Assembly: GCA_947474415.1 (NCBI GenBank)
Contig: CANJKD010000097.1
Coordinates: 1-7,642 of the forward strand
Reading direction: 5' to 3'
DNA length: 7,642 nucleotides
Source: Burkholderiales bacterium
GTDB taxonomy: Bacteria; Pseudomonadota; Gammaproteobacteria; Burkholderiales; Burkholderiaceae_C
Part shown: piece by piece, positions 1 to 5,528 of the stretch
Layout: each line of letters begins with the position of its first letter
Position numbering within the stretch: the stretch's first letter is position 1
Program-made: the position numbers and the translations under genes
The notes under the pieces: generated by a model
Told to the model about the DNA's origin: nothing
The model's input: only the letters and a program-made list of their open reading frames with translations
The model's database searches: none

Positions 1-429
1 CTGCTGCAGGCCAAGCCGCCACTTGCGGCCGACATCGCCGTGGTGCTGACCGGCGTCAATGACGTGATCGACCTGGTCCCACCGAGGCGCGCCACCCTGC
101 ACCGCGAGGCACTGGCCGACTGGCTGCTCGCTGGTGGACGCGTGCGCCATGTCGTGTTCGCCGCGCTGCCGCCGATCAACCAGTTCCCGCTGCTGCCACA
201 ACCCCTGCGGCGCGTGATGGGCGACGACGCGCGGCGCCACAACGACGCGATGGCGCAGTGGGCCGCCAATCGCATCGACGTGCACCATGTGCCGATCACG
301 CTGCAACTCTCGCCGGCTGCGATGTCGCGCGACGGCTTTCATCCCGGCGAGCCGATCTACCGTGCATGCGGCGAGGCGATCGCGCGCTTCGTCGCCGAGC
401 ACATCATCACCACGAGGCCACACCCATGA
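1..429 (+). CDS. SGNH/GDSL-family hydrolase, C-terminal part (5' end outside window)
   Basis: The frame is open from base 1 and ends at TGA 427-429, giving about 142 residues of a protein that starts upstream of the window. Two catalytic blocks of the SGNH/GDSL esterase-lipase family (Lipase_GDSL_2-like) are visible. A G-V-N-D block at bases 52-63 follows a hydrophobic strand and supplies the oxyanion-hole Asn of block III. A D-G-F-H-P block at 331-345 supplies the catalytic Asp and His of block V. The GDS nucleophile block must lie upstream and cannot be seen. Family members hydrolyse ester or acyl bonds in lipids and carbohydrates; the substrate is not predictable here. The SDR gene follows on the same strand 56 bases later, or overlaps by ATGA if its upstream ATG is used, so the two are probably co-transcribed. 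The family call is solid; specificity is unknown. Confidence 0.85.
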   Translation: MLQAKPPLAADIAVVLTGVNDVIDLVPPRRATLHREALADWLLAGGRVRHVVFAALPPINQFPLLPQPLRRVMGDDARRHNDAMAQWAANRIDVHHVPITLQLSPAAMSRDGFHPGEPIYRACGEAIARFVAEHIITTRPHP

Positions 430-473
430 GCCCACCGGGCCGCCCCAAGGGCGAATACCGGAGAGCGCATCAC

Positions 474-478
474 GAAGG
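474..478 (+). promoter_or_regulatory. Ribosome binding site choosing the SDR start at 486
   Basis: GAAGG lies 7 bases before ATG 486. An alternative in-frame ATG at 426 overlaps the hydrolase stop as ATGA and has a weaker GAGG at 414-417. I prefer 486 because the protein then begins just before the first beta strand and glycine-rich motif, as is usual for SDRs. The residues from 426 to 485 are charged and resemble no domain. Confidence 0.5.
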
Positions 479-485
479 TATTCCA

Positions 486-1331
486 ATGAGCACGTCGCAG
501 AACACATTGAACGGCAAGACCCTCTTCATCACCGGCGCATCGCGCGGCATCGGTCTGGCGATCGCGAAGCGCGCCGCGCGCGACGGCGCCAACATCGTGA
601 TCGCCGCCAAGACCAGCGACCCGAACCCGAAGCTGCCGGGCCCCATCCACTCAGCGGCGGCCGAGATCGAAGCGGCCGGCGGCCAGGCATTGGCGCTGCA
701 GACCGACATCCGCGACGACGCCAGCGTGCTTGAGGCGGTGGCGCGCGCGGTTTCCCGTTTCGGTGGCATCGACATCCTGGTCAACAACGCCAGCGCGATC
801 AGCCTGACGCCGACCACCGCCACGTCGATGAAACGCTTCGACCTGATGTTCGGCGTGAACGTGCGCGGCACCTACCTGTGCACACAGGCGGTCCTTGCCG
901 AGTTGGTCAAGTCGGCGCAGGCCGGGCGCAACCCGCACGTGCTGAACATGTCGCCACCGCTGAGCATGCGCGAGCACTGGTTCAGCCCGCATGTGGCCTA
1001 CACGATGGCCAAGTACGGCATGAGCGAATGCACGCTCGGCCATGCCGGCGAGTTCAAGCCGTACGGCATCGGCGTCAACAGCCTGTGGCCACGCACCGCC
1101 ATCGCCACCGCAGCGCTGCAGATGATTCCGGGTGTGGACCTGGGCCGGTGCCGCACGCCGGAGATACTGTCAGACGCCGCCTACCTGATCCTGACCAGCG
1201 ATGCGAAGCTGACGACCGGCAACTTCTTCATCGACGACGAACTGCTCGCCGTGCACGGCGTGACCGATTTCGACCAGTACAGCGTCATGCCAGGCACGAA
1301 AGACTTCATCCCCGATTTCTTTGTCGATTGA
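486..1331 (+). CDS. SDR family oxidoreductase, HSDL2-like
   Basis: This is a complete 281-residue short-chain dehydrogenase/reductase, a soluble Rossmann-fold NAD(P)-dependent enzyme. The dinucleotide-binding motif T-G-A-S-R-G-I-G is at residues 16-23, directly after the first beta strand. The N-N-A-S motif is at 100-103, the catalytic Y-x3-K is Tyr172/Lys176, and Ser156 is a candidate catalytic serine. The lysine/proline-rich insert after the second strand, the S-P-P-L segment, and the W-P-R-T-A-I-A-T-A segment after the catalytic helix are typical of the hydroxysteroid-dehydrogenase-like 2 (HSDL2) branch. The C-terminus ends in the acidic, aromatic style of that branch. Length is normal for bacterial members. 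The substrate is unknown; lipid or acyl carbonyl compounds are a family-level guess. A start at ATG 426 would add 20 residues. The gene lies downstream of a hydrolase and converges with the thioesterase. Confidence 0.9.
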   Translation: MSTSQNTLNGKTLFITGASRGIGLAIAKRAARDGANIVIAAKTSDPNPKLPGPIHSAAAEIEAAGGQALALQTDIRDDASVLEAVARAVSRFGGIDILVNNASAISLTPTTATSMKRFDLMFGVNVRGTYLCTQAVLAELVKSAQAGRNPHVLNMSPPLSMREHWFSPHVAYTMAKYGMSECTLGHAGEFKPYGIGVNSLWPRTAIATAALQMIPGVDLGRCRTPEILSDAAYLILTSDAKLTTGNFFIDDELLAVHGVTDFDQYSVMPGTKDFIPDFFVD

Positions 1332-1371
1332 GGCCGACCTGGGGTTGCCGCAGACCTGGCTGGCGCCACCA

Positions 1372-1407
1372 CCGCGATCACCGCGATCATTGCGATCATT
1401 GCGATCA
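1372..1407. repeat. Four 9-bp tandem repeats supplying stacked stop codons
   Basis: Four units lie head to tail: CCGCGATCA twice (1372-1380, 1381-1389), then TTGCGATCA twice (1390-1398, 1399-1407). Read on the minus strand, each unit begins with TGA. Because 9 is a multiple of 3, all four TGAs are in frame with the thioesterase gene, and the first (1407-1405) is its stop codon. The array occupies half of the 73-base gap between the convergent SDR and thioesterase genes. No U-tract terminator was seen there. Confidence 0.9.
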
Positions 1408-1860
1408 CTCTTGCAGGATCGGTCTCGGTCGCCCATTGGCGTCGATGGCCACATAGGTGAGGTTCGCTTCGGTCACCTTCACCACATGCAGATTCGCCGG
1501 GTTGCGCTCGGCGTACACCTCGACATTGACGGTGATCGACGTGCGCCCGATGCGCTCGATCTTGGCGTAGAAGCTCAGCAGGTCATTCATCGACACCGCC
1601 TGCTTGAAGATGAACTGGTTCACCGCCACCGTGGCGATCCGGCCCTTCGCAATACGCGACGGCAGCACGGCGCCGGCCACGTCCACCTGCGCCATGATCC
1701 AGCCGCCGAAGATGTCGCCATTGCCGTTCATGTCGCTGGGCATCGGCATGACACGCATCACCAGTTGGCGGTCATCGGGGAGGCGCAGAGGTGCCGGCGA
1801 ACCCGGTTCGGCCGGGGTGGGCTCATGGCTCACCGACGGCGCACTTGAAATCTCGGGCAT
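1405..1860 (-). CDS. yciA: Acyl-CoA thioesterase, YciA-type hotdog fold
   Basis: This 151-residue protein matches the YciA/acyl-CoA hydrolase family, cytoplasmic hotdog-fold enzymes that hydrolyse acyl-CoA to free acid and CoA. The diagnostic segment M-P-x-D-x-N-x-N-G-D-I-F-G-G-W is at about residues 40-54, and the Asp in NGDIFGGW (Asp49) is the presumed catalytic acid. The A-K-G-R-I-A-T-V-A-V-N strand and the late E-A-x-L-x-Y-V-A-I-D strand also fit the family. The first 30 or so residues are a Pro/Ser/Ala-rich extension absent from short YciA proteins such as that of E. coli. The start at 1860 is supported by AGGTGA (plus-strand 1867-1872) six bases upstream. The gene is divergent from the ABC exporter across a 74-base gap and converges on the SDR gene. 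YciA is a broad-range thioesterase, so the physiological substrate cannot be read from sequence. Confidence 0.92.
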   Translation of the reverse strand: MPEISSAPSVSHEPTPAEPGSPAPLRLPDDRQLVMRVMPMPSDMNGNGDIFGGWIMAQVDVAGAVLPSRIAKGRIATVAVNQFIFKQAVSMNDLLSFYAKIERIGRTSITVNVEVYAERNPANLHVVKVTEANLTYVAIDANGRPRPILQE

Positions 1861-1934
1861 ATTCCGTCACCTGCTGCTGTTGTGCAGAGCATTCTTCCAC
1901 CTTTCAGCCGCCTGCCCCGCGACCGACCCACTCG
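1861..1934. other. Short divergent intergenic region, thioesterase / ABC exporter
   Basis: These 74 bases separate the two divergent starts and should hold both promoters. Apart from the thioesterase Shine-Dalgarno (1867-1872), I see no hexamer pair close to the sigma-70 consensus, and no clear Shine-Dalgarno before the exporter ATG at 1935. Confidence 0.4.
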
Positions 1935-3806
1935 ATGCGACCTTCCACTTCCACTTCCGCTGCCCTGCCCATGCCCTTGCCCGGGGACTCGCCGCCAGCA
2001 GCCCGCTCCGACTGGGCCACGCTGAAGAAACTGCTGCCCTATGTGTGGCAATGGCGCGGGCGCGTGGCTGTAGCGCTGTCGCTCCTGGTGGCGGCGAAGG
2101 TGGCCAACATCGGCGTGCCGCTGGTGCTCAAGCAACTGGTCGACGCGCTGGCGCTGAAGCCGGGCGACCCGCGCGTCGCCCTCGCGGTGCCAGTGGCCTT
2201 GCTGCTGGCCTATGGCGCGCTGCGCCTGTCGATCACGTTGTTCATCGAGTTGCGCGAGTTCCTGTTCTACCCGGTGGCCGCGCGCATTGCCCGGCGCGTG
2301 TCGCTTGAAGCCTTCGAGCACCTGCTGGCGCTGAGCCTGCGCTTCCACCTGGAGCGGCAGACGGGCGGTGTGTCGCGCGACATCGAGCGCGGGTCACGTT
2401 CGATCCAGTCGCTGCTGAACTACACGATCTACAACATCCTGCCCACACTGGTCGAGATCGCGTTGGTCATCGCGCTGCTCTCGGCCAAGTTCGACGGCTG
2501 GTTCGCGGCCATTACCTTCGGTGCGCTGGTGATCTACATCGCCTTCACGGTCACGGTCACGGAATGGCGCACGCATTTCCGGCGCGCGATGAACGAGCAG
2601 GACTCGAAGGCCAACACGCGAGCGGTGGACGCGCTGATCAACTACGAGACCGTCAAGTACTTCTCCAACGAAAGGTTCGAGCAGGAGCGCTACGACAAGA
2701 ACTTGCAGGGGCTCGAAGCGTCGGCGATCAAGTCGCAGACCTCGTTGTCGCTGCTCAACCTGGGCCAGAGCCTGATCATCGCGACGGCGGTGACGATGCT
2801 GGTGTGGCGCGCCACGCTCGGTGTGGTGGCCGGCGCGATGACGCTGGGCGACCTGGTGCTCGTCAACGCGCTGATGATCCAGCTCTACATTCCGCTGAAC
2901 TTTCTGGGCGTGATCTACCGCGAGATCAAGCAGTCGATGATCGACATGGAAAAGATGTTCGCGCTGCTCGGCCAGAACCGCGAGATCGCCGATGCACCGG
3001 GCGCGTTGCCTCTCGTGATCGCTCAAAATTCTCGCGGTTGCGCCGTGCGCTTCGAGCACGTCCGCTTCGGCTACGACGCCGACCGCATCATCCTGCACGA
3101 CATCAGCTTCGAGATTCCTGCGGGCAAGACGGTGGCGGTGGTCGGCCCGTCGGGTTCTGGCAAGAGCACGCTGGCGCGGCTGCTTTTTCGCTTCTACGAC
3201 GTCAACGCCGGCTGCATCGCGATCAACGGGCAAGACATTCGAAGCGTCACGCAACTGAGCCTGCGCCAGGCCATCGGCATCGTGCCGCAAGACACCGTGC
3301 TGTTCAACGACACGGTCGAATACAACATCGCCTACGGTCGCACTGGTGCCAGCCGCAAGGAGGTCGAGGCGGCGGCGGCGGCGGCGCACATCCATGCCTT
3401 CATCGCGTCCACGCCGAAAGGCTACGACACGATGGTCGGCGAACGTGGGCTGAAGTTGTCGGGCGGCGAGAAGCAGCGCGTGGCCATTGCGCGCACGCTG
3501 CTGAAGAACCCACCGGTTCTGATCTTCGACGAGGCCACATCGGCGCTCGATTCGGCCAATGAGCGGGCGATTCAGGCCGAACTGCAAAGCGCGGCCCGCA
3601 ACAAGACCGCGCTTGTCATCGCGCACCGTTTGTCCACGGTGGTCGACGCGCACCAGATCCTGGTGATGGAACTCGGCCGCATTCTGGAGCGCGGCACGCA
3701 CGCCGAGCTGTTGGCCGCAGGCGGGCGCTATGCGGACATGTGGCGGCTGCAGCAGTCGAGCGAAGGTGCGGAAATGAAAGATGCCCGCGAAACCGTGATG
3801 GTTTGA
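1935..3806 (+). CDS. Atm1-type ABC exporter, fused permease and ATPase half-transporter
   Basis: This is a 623-residue half-transporter expected to work as a homodimer in the inner membrane. Residues from about 35 to 330 form a six-helix ABC exporter type I permease. Two segments are typical of the Atm1/HMT1 branch: D-A-L-I-N-Y-E-T-V-K-Y-F (near 231-242) and N-F-L-G-V-I-Y-R-E-I-K-Q-S (near 326-338). The ATPase domain is complete: Walker A G-P-S-G-S-G-K-S-T at 404-412, Q-loop Gln452, signature L-S-G-G-E-K-Q at 508-514, Walker B V-L-I-F-D-E at 528-533 with catalytic Glu533, and switch His564. Known Atm1 relatives export glutathione-linked compounds, in mitochondria for Fe-S/thiol export and in bacteria with heavy-metal tolerance; the substrate here is inferred only. 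Start choice is uncertain: ATG 1935 and ATG 1971 are both in frame and neither has a good Shine-Dalgarno. The interdomain stretch around 3003-3045 has less GC-rich codons than its surroundings. The stop codon lies inside a terminator hairpin serving the opposite strand. Confidence 0.93.
   Translation: MRPSTSTSAALPMPLPGDSPPAARSDWATLKKLLPYVWQWRGRVAVALSLLVAAKVANIGVPLVLKQLVDALALKPGDPRVALAVPVALLLAYGALRLSITLFIELREFLFYPVAARIARRVSLEAFEHLLALSLRFHLERQTGGVSRDIERGSRSIQSLLNYTIYNILPTLVEIALVIALLSAKFDGWFAAITFGALVIYIAFTVTVTEWRTHFRRAMNEQDSKANTRAVDALINYETVKYFSNERFEQERYDKNLQGLEASAIKSQTSLSLLNLGQSLIIATAVTMLVWRATLGVVAGAMTLGDLVLVNALMIQLYIPLNFLGVIYREIKQSMIDMEKMFALLGQNREIADAPGALPLVIAQNSRGCAVRFEHVRFGYDADRIILHDISFEIPAGKTVAVVGPSGSGKSTLARLLFRFYDVNAGCIAINGQDIRSVTQLSLRQAIGIVPQDTVLFNDTVEYNIAYGRTGASRKEVEAAAAAAHIHAFIASTPKGYDTMVGERGLKLSGGEKQRVAIARTLLKNPPVLIFDEATSALDSANERAIQAELQSAARNKTALVIAHRLSTVVDAHQILVMELGRILERGTHAELLAAGGRYADMWRLQQSSEGAEMKDARETVMV
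3369..3386 (+). repeat. (GCG)6 run encoding six alanines in the ABC ATPase domain
   Basis: Six consecutive GCG codons encode alanines 479-484 in the helical region of the ATPase domain, after the Q-loop and before the signature. Related proteins usually have a mixed alanine/lysine helix here. Copy-number change would add or remove alanines without a frameshift. Confidence 0.8.
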
Positions 3807-3814
3807 CGGGCATC
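3771..3814 (-). terminator. Rho-independent terminator of the PEP-CTERM gene, overlapping the exporter's stop
   Basis: Read on the minus strand, GATGCCCG (3814-3807) pairs with CGGGCATC (3787-3780). Inside it, AAACC (3804-3800) pairs with GGTTT (3794-3790) around a five-base loop, with a small internal mismatch between the two stems. The 3' flank reads TTTCATTTC, a T-rich tail suited to transcription from the minus strand. The plus-strand flank has no T-tract, so efficient bidirectional action is doubtful. The hairpin contains the last codons and stop of the ABC exporter gene. Confidence 0.7.
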
Positions 3815-3830
3815 CGGGGCTGTTGCCGAG

Positions 3831-3845
3831 GGGCCTGACAGGCCC
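3831..3845. repeat. Perfect inverted repeat GGGCCTG-A-CAGGCCC
   Basis: Seven bases on each side pair around a single base; folded as RNA this is probably a six-pair stem with a three-base loop. It lies between the expected end of the PEP-CTERM gene and the T-tailed terminator. It could be a second stem aiding termination or transcript stability. It has no T-tract of its own. Confidence 0.6.
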
Positions 3846-3869
3846 ATGGAACAGCCTCGCGCGTGGTAC

Positions 3870-4532
3870 ACAGCCGGCCTTGCGGCGGCGCGCCACGAAG
3901 CCGATACCGGCCAGGCCGAGGGCCAGCATGGCGTAGGTGGAGGGCTCAGGAATGCCAGGCGTGACCGAGCCGAAGGTGATGTCGTCGAAGCCGGTCTGGT
4001 TGGCGGTGCCGCCGAAGTCGATCGACATGGCCGTGCCGCTGAAGCCGACGCCGACGGCGGTCCAGTTGCAGAAAGTGCCGTTCGGGTCACCGACGCAATT
4101 GTCAAAGCCCTGGGCGGTCAAACTCAAGGTACCGAGGACATTGCCGGTGCCATTCAGTCCGTCGTAGACCGTGACCGTGGCTGCAGTGGAAGACGAGTAG
4201 AAGAACGAAAAGCCCGTGGTGAAACCGGCCGCATAAGTCAGGATTGCGTTGTTGGCGTCGAGGAAGAACATCACCGTGTCGGCTGACGGCTCGTTGGCGA
4301 AGTTGCCACTCCCGCCAGCATCGGCGTCGACGAGGCCCAAGGTTGCGGGGCTGAACGACACGCCGTAGTTGACGCCGGAATTACCCAGGCTGTCCGTGCC
4401 GCCATTGTAGAAGTTGTTGATGGCGGCAAAGTCGCCAACGCCTTCGAAGTTCAGCTGAACCACAGCGGCCGATGCCGGCGCCATGAAGGCGGCCAGAGCC
4501 GCAGCTGCGAATGCACTCTTGATGAATTTCAT
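3870..4532 (-). CDS. Exported PEP-CTERM sorting-domain protein, stop codon apparently lost
   Basis: The start ATG at 4532 has GGAG (plus-strand 4539-4542) six bases upstream. Residues 1-22 form a signal peptide: basic M-K-F-I-K, an alanine-rich core and an A-S-A cleavage site. The middle is Gly/Asn/Thr/Ser-rich and beta-strand-like, with a cysteine pair separated by eight residues (D-N-C ... F-C-N-W) that could form a disulfide. Residues from about 193 carry a textbook PEP-CTERM tail: P-E-P-S-T-Y motif, hydrophobic helix, then R-R-R-K ending at residue 218. Such proteins are recognised by an exosortase (EpsH/XrtA type) and linked to exopolysaccharide and the cell surface; the function of this one is unknown. 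Proteins of this class normally stop within a few residues of the basic cluster. Here the frame continues through A-G-C with TGT at 3872-3870, one base from TGA, and has no stop until 2396-2394, antisense to the exporter. The end given is that TGT codon. Either the stop mutated or there is a base error in the sequence. Confidence 0.8.
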
Positions 4533-4538
4533 GAACAT

Positions 4539-4577
4539 CTCCGTATGTAGTTGACGTACGGAGTACCCGTTCGTACG
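4539..4577 (-). promoter_or_regulatory. Inverted repeats over the PEP-CTERM leader and ribosome binding site
   Basis: CGTACG occurs at 4555-4560 and 4572-4577 and can pair across an 11-base loop. CCGTA (4541-4545) can pair with TACGG (4557-4561), and this stem covers part of the Shine-Dalgarno GGAG (4539-4542). The two foldings compete for the same bases, so the leader could in principle switch between hidden and free ribosome binding site. The sequence is visible; the regulatory role is inference. Confidence 0.35.
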
Positions 4578-4620
4578 CCGCAAGAGAATGTAGACAGAAC
4601 GGCCCGCGCCGAATATGGGC

Positions 4621-4649
4621 GGGCACCCCCTGTTTCGGGGGTTTCGCCC
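4621..4649. repeat. Hairpin in the divergent PEP-CTERM / LysR intergenic region
   Basis: ACCCCC (4625-4630) pairs with GGGGGT (4637-4642) around a six-base loop. GGGC (4621-4624) can extend the stem with GCCC (4646-4649) across a three-base bulge. It sits in the 171-base gap between divergent starts at 4532 and 4704 and could be an operator or a transcript structure for the leftward gene. No T-tract follows on either strand. Confidence 0.5.
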
Positions 4650-4690
4650 TCCCATCCCATGAACTAGGGGGAGCGCCCTGGCGCCGTCGC

Positions 4691-4696
4691 TACACT
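4691..4696 (+). promoter_or_regulatory. Possible -10 hexamer of the LysR remnant
   Basis: TACACT lies 7 bases before GTG 4704, where no Shine-Dalgarno is present. If used, transcription would begin at or very near the start codon, giving a leaderless message. No convincing -35 element is seen, so this is weak. Confidence 0.25.
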
Positions 4697-4703
4697 TCCT
4701 GGC

Positions 4704-5486
4704 GTGGAAACCAAGTGGCTCGAAGACTTCGTCAGCCTCGCTGAAACGCGCAGCTTCTCGCGGTCGGCGCAATTGCGGCATGTCACGCAGCCGGCGTTTT
4801 CGCGCCGCATCCAGTCGCTCGAAGCCTGGGCCGGCATCGACCTGGTGGACCGGTAGTCCTACCCCACCCGCCTGACGCCGGCCGGTGAAACCCTGCATTC
4901 CCAGGCGCTCGACATCCTCGGCTCGCTGCAGACTGCACGCAACATGATGCGTGGCCACAAGGCGGCCGGGCACGACATGATCGAGTTCGCGGTGCCGCAT
5001 TCGCTTGCCTTCACCTTTTTTCCGCACTGGGTGATGGACCTGCGCGAGCGCTTTGCAGGCTTGAAGACGCGGCCCATTGCGCTGAACGTGCACGACGCTG
5101 TGCTGCACCTCACCGAAGGCAGTTGCGACCTGCTGACGGCCTATCACCACCCGTCGCAGCCGCTGCAGTTGAACCCCGACCGCTACGAGATGCACAGTCT
5201 CGGCCACGAGACGCTGATCGCCTGTGCCAAGGCCGACGCGGCGGGCCAGCCCCTGTTCCGGCTGCCCGGTTCGCCGGGCCATGGCGTGCCGTTTCTCAGC
5301 TGCGCCGAGGGCGCCTGCCTGGGCCGCCTGGTCGAGCAGATTGCCAGGCCCAGGCCCTGTTCCGCACCGCGTGGCGTGCTGGTTTTCCTTGGCCGACGGG
5401 ATGGGTGGTGTGAGACCTGCTTTTTCCCGTGGATCGAATGGGCATGCGGGCATGCCCGTGGTGCTCCGCAGGCCCCCGGCCCCTAG
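4704..5486 (+). pseudogene. LysR-family transcriptional regulator, nonsense mutation and truncated C-terminus
   Basis: From GTG 4704 the frame encodes a typical LysR winged helix-turn-helix: W-L-E-D-F-V-S-L-A, then the recognition-helix segment T-Q-P-A-F-S-R-R-I-Q-S-L-E. Codon 51 (4854-4856) is TAG, between V-D-R and S-Y-P-T-R-L-T-P-A-G-E. Relatives have a residue such as Ser at this point, so a single TCG-to-TAG change is a likely cause. The same frame then continues as a recognisable linker helix and the first lobe of the effector-binding domain up to about 5343 (G-R-L-V-E-Q-I). After that the family pattern vanishes in all three frames. The tail to TAG 5484-5486 is Arg/Gly/Pro/Trp-rich and unlike LysR, so roughly the last 80-90 residues of a normal protein of about 300 are missing. 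ATGs at 4944/4947 could restart an effector-domain fragment without DNA-binding ability, but no Shine-Dalgarno supports this. It lies directly upstream of gltI on the same strand and may once have controlled it. Confidence 0.85.
5440..5458. repeat. Nested palindrome and tandem 8-mer upstream of gltI
   Basis: GGGCATGC is repeated head to tail at 5440-5447 and 5448-5455. Because its core GCATGC is self-complementary, the element also reads as GGGCATGC-GG-GCATGCCC (5440-5457, eight-base arms) and as the perfect palindrome CGGGCATGCCCG (5447-5458). It lies 26 bases before the likely -10 of gltI, a position where a regulator dimer could bind. The symmetry is directly visible; operator function is inferred. 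Confidence 0.6.
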
Positions 5487-5489
5487 AAT
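5484..5489 (+). promoter_or_regulatory. Likely -10 element of the glt operon
   Basis: TAGAAT differs from the sigma-70 consensus TATAAT at one base and sits 39 bases before the gltI start codon. The -35 position (about 5461-5466, GTGCTC) is poor, which would suit a promoter needing an activator. Its first three bases are also the in-frame stop of the LysR remnant. Confidence 0.45.
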
Positions 5490-5528
5490 TTCGTCGACTG
5501 AATCCTGACCAACTCCGAAGGAAAAGAC

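Noticed and set aside
258..485. N-terminal extension of the SDR frame back to 258
   Set aside because: The frame is open but overlaps the hydrolase, and the translation there is Arg/His-rich without SDR features. The fold begins just after ATG 486.
1332..1404. Terminator between the convergent SDR and thioesterase genes
   Set aside because: No stable GC-rich stem followed by a T-tract was found on either strand; only the 9-bp repeats are present.
1372..1407. CRISPR-like array
   Set aside because: The units are only 9 bp and directly abutting, with no spacers; this is a simple tandem repeat.
2548..2563. Short CGGTCA tandem repeat in the exporter gene
   Set aside because: It encodes T-V-T-V-T in a membrane helix and is explained by the protein sequence and codon bias.
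2564..3562. Plus-strand open frame of 332 codons inside the ABC exporter
   Set aside because: It is a frame-shifted shadow, with Arg/Gly/Ala/His-rich low-complexity translation and no domain, fully inside a gene with all ATPase motifs in the correct frame.
3846..4286. Plus-strand open frame of 146 codons opposite the PEP-CTERM gene
   Set aside because: It is antisense to a gene with a clear signal peptide and sorting tail. Its own translation is Gly/Glu/Val-rich shadow sequence without motifs.
4944..5486. Stand-alone 180-residue protein starting at ATG 4944
   Set aside because: It is the same frame as the LysR gene that starts at GTG 4704 and is interrupted by TAG at 4854. Its N-terminal part is the LysR linker and effector lobe and no Shine-Dalgarno precedes the ATG.
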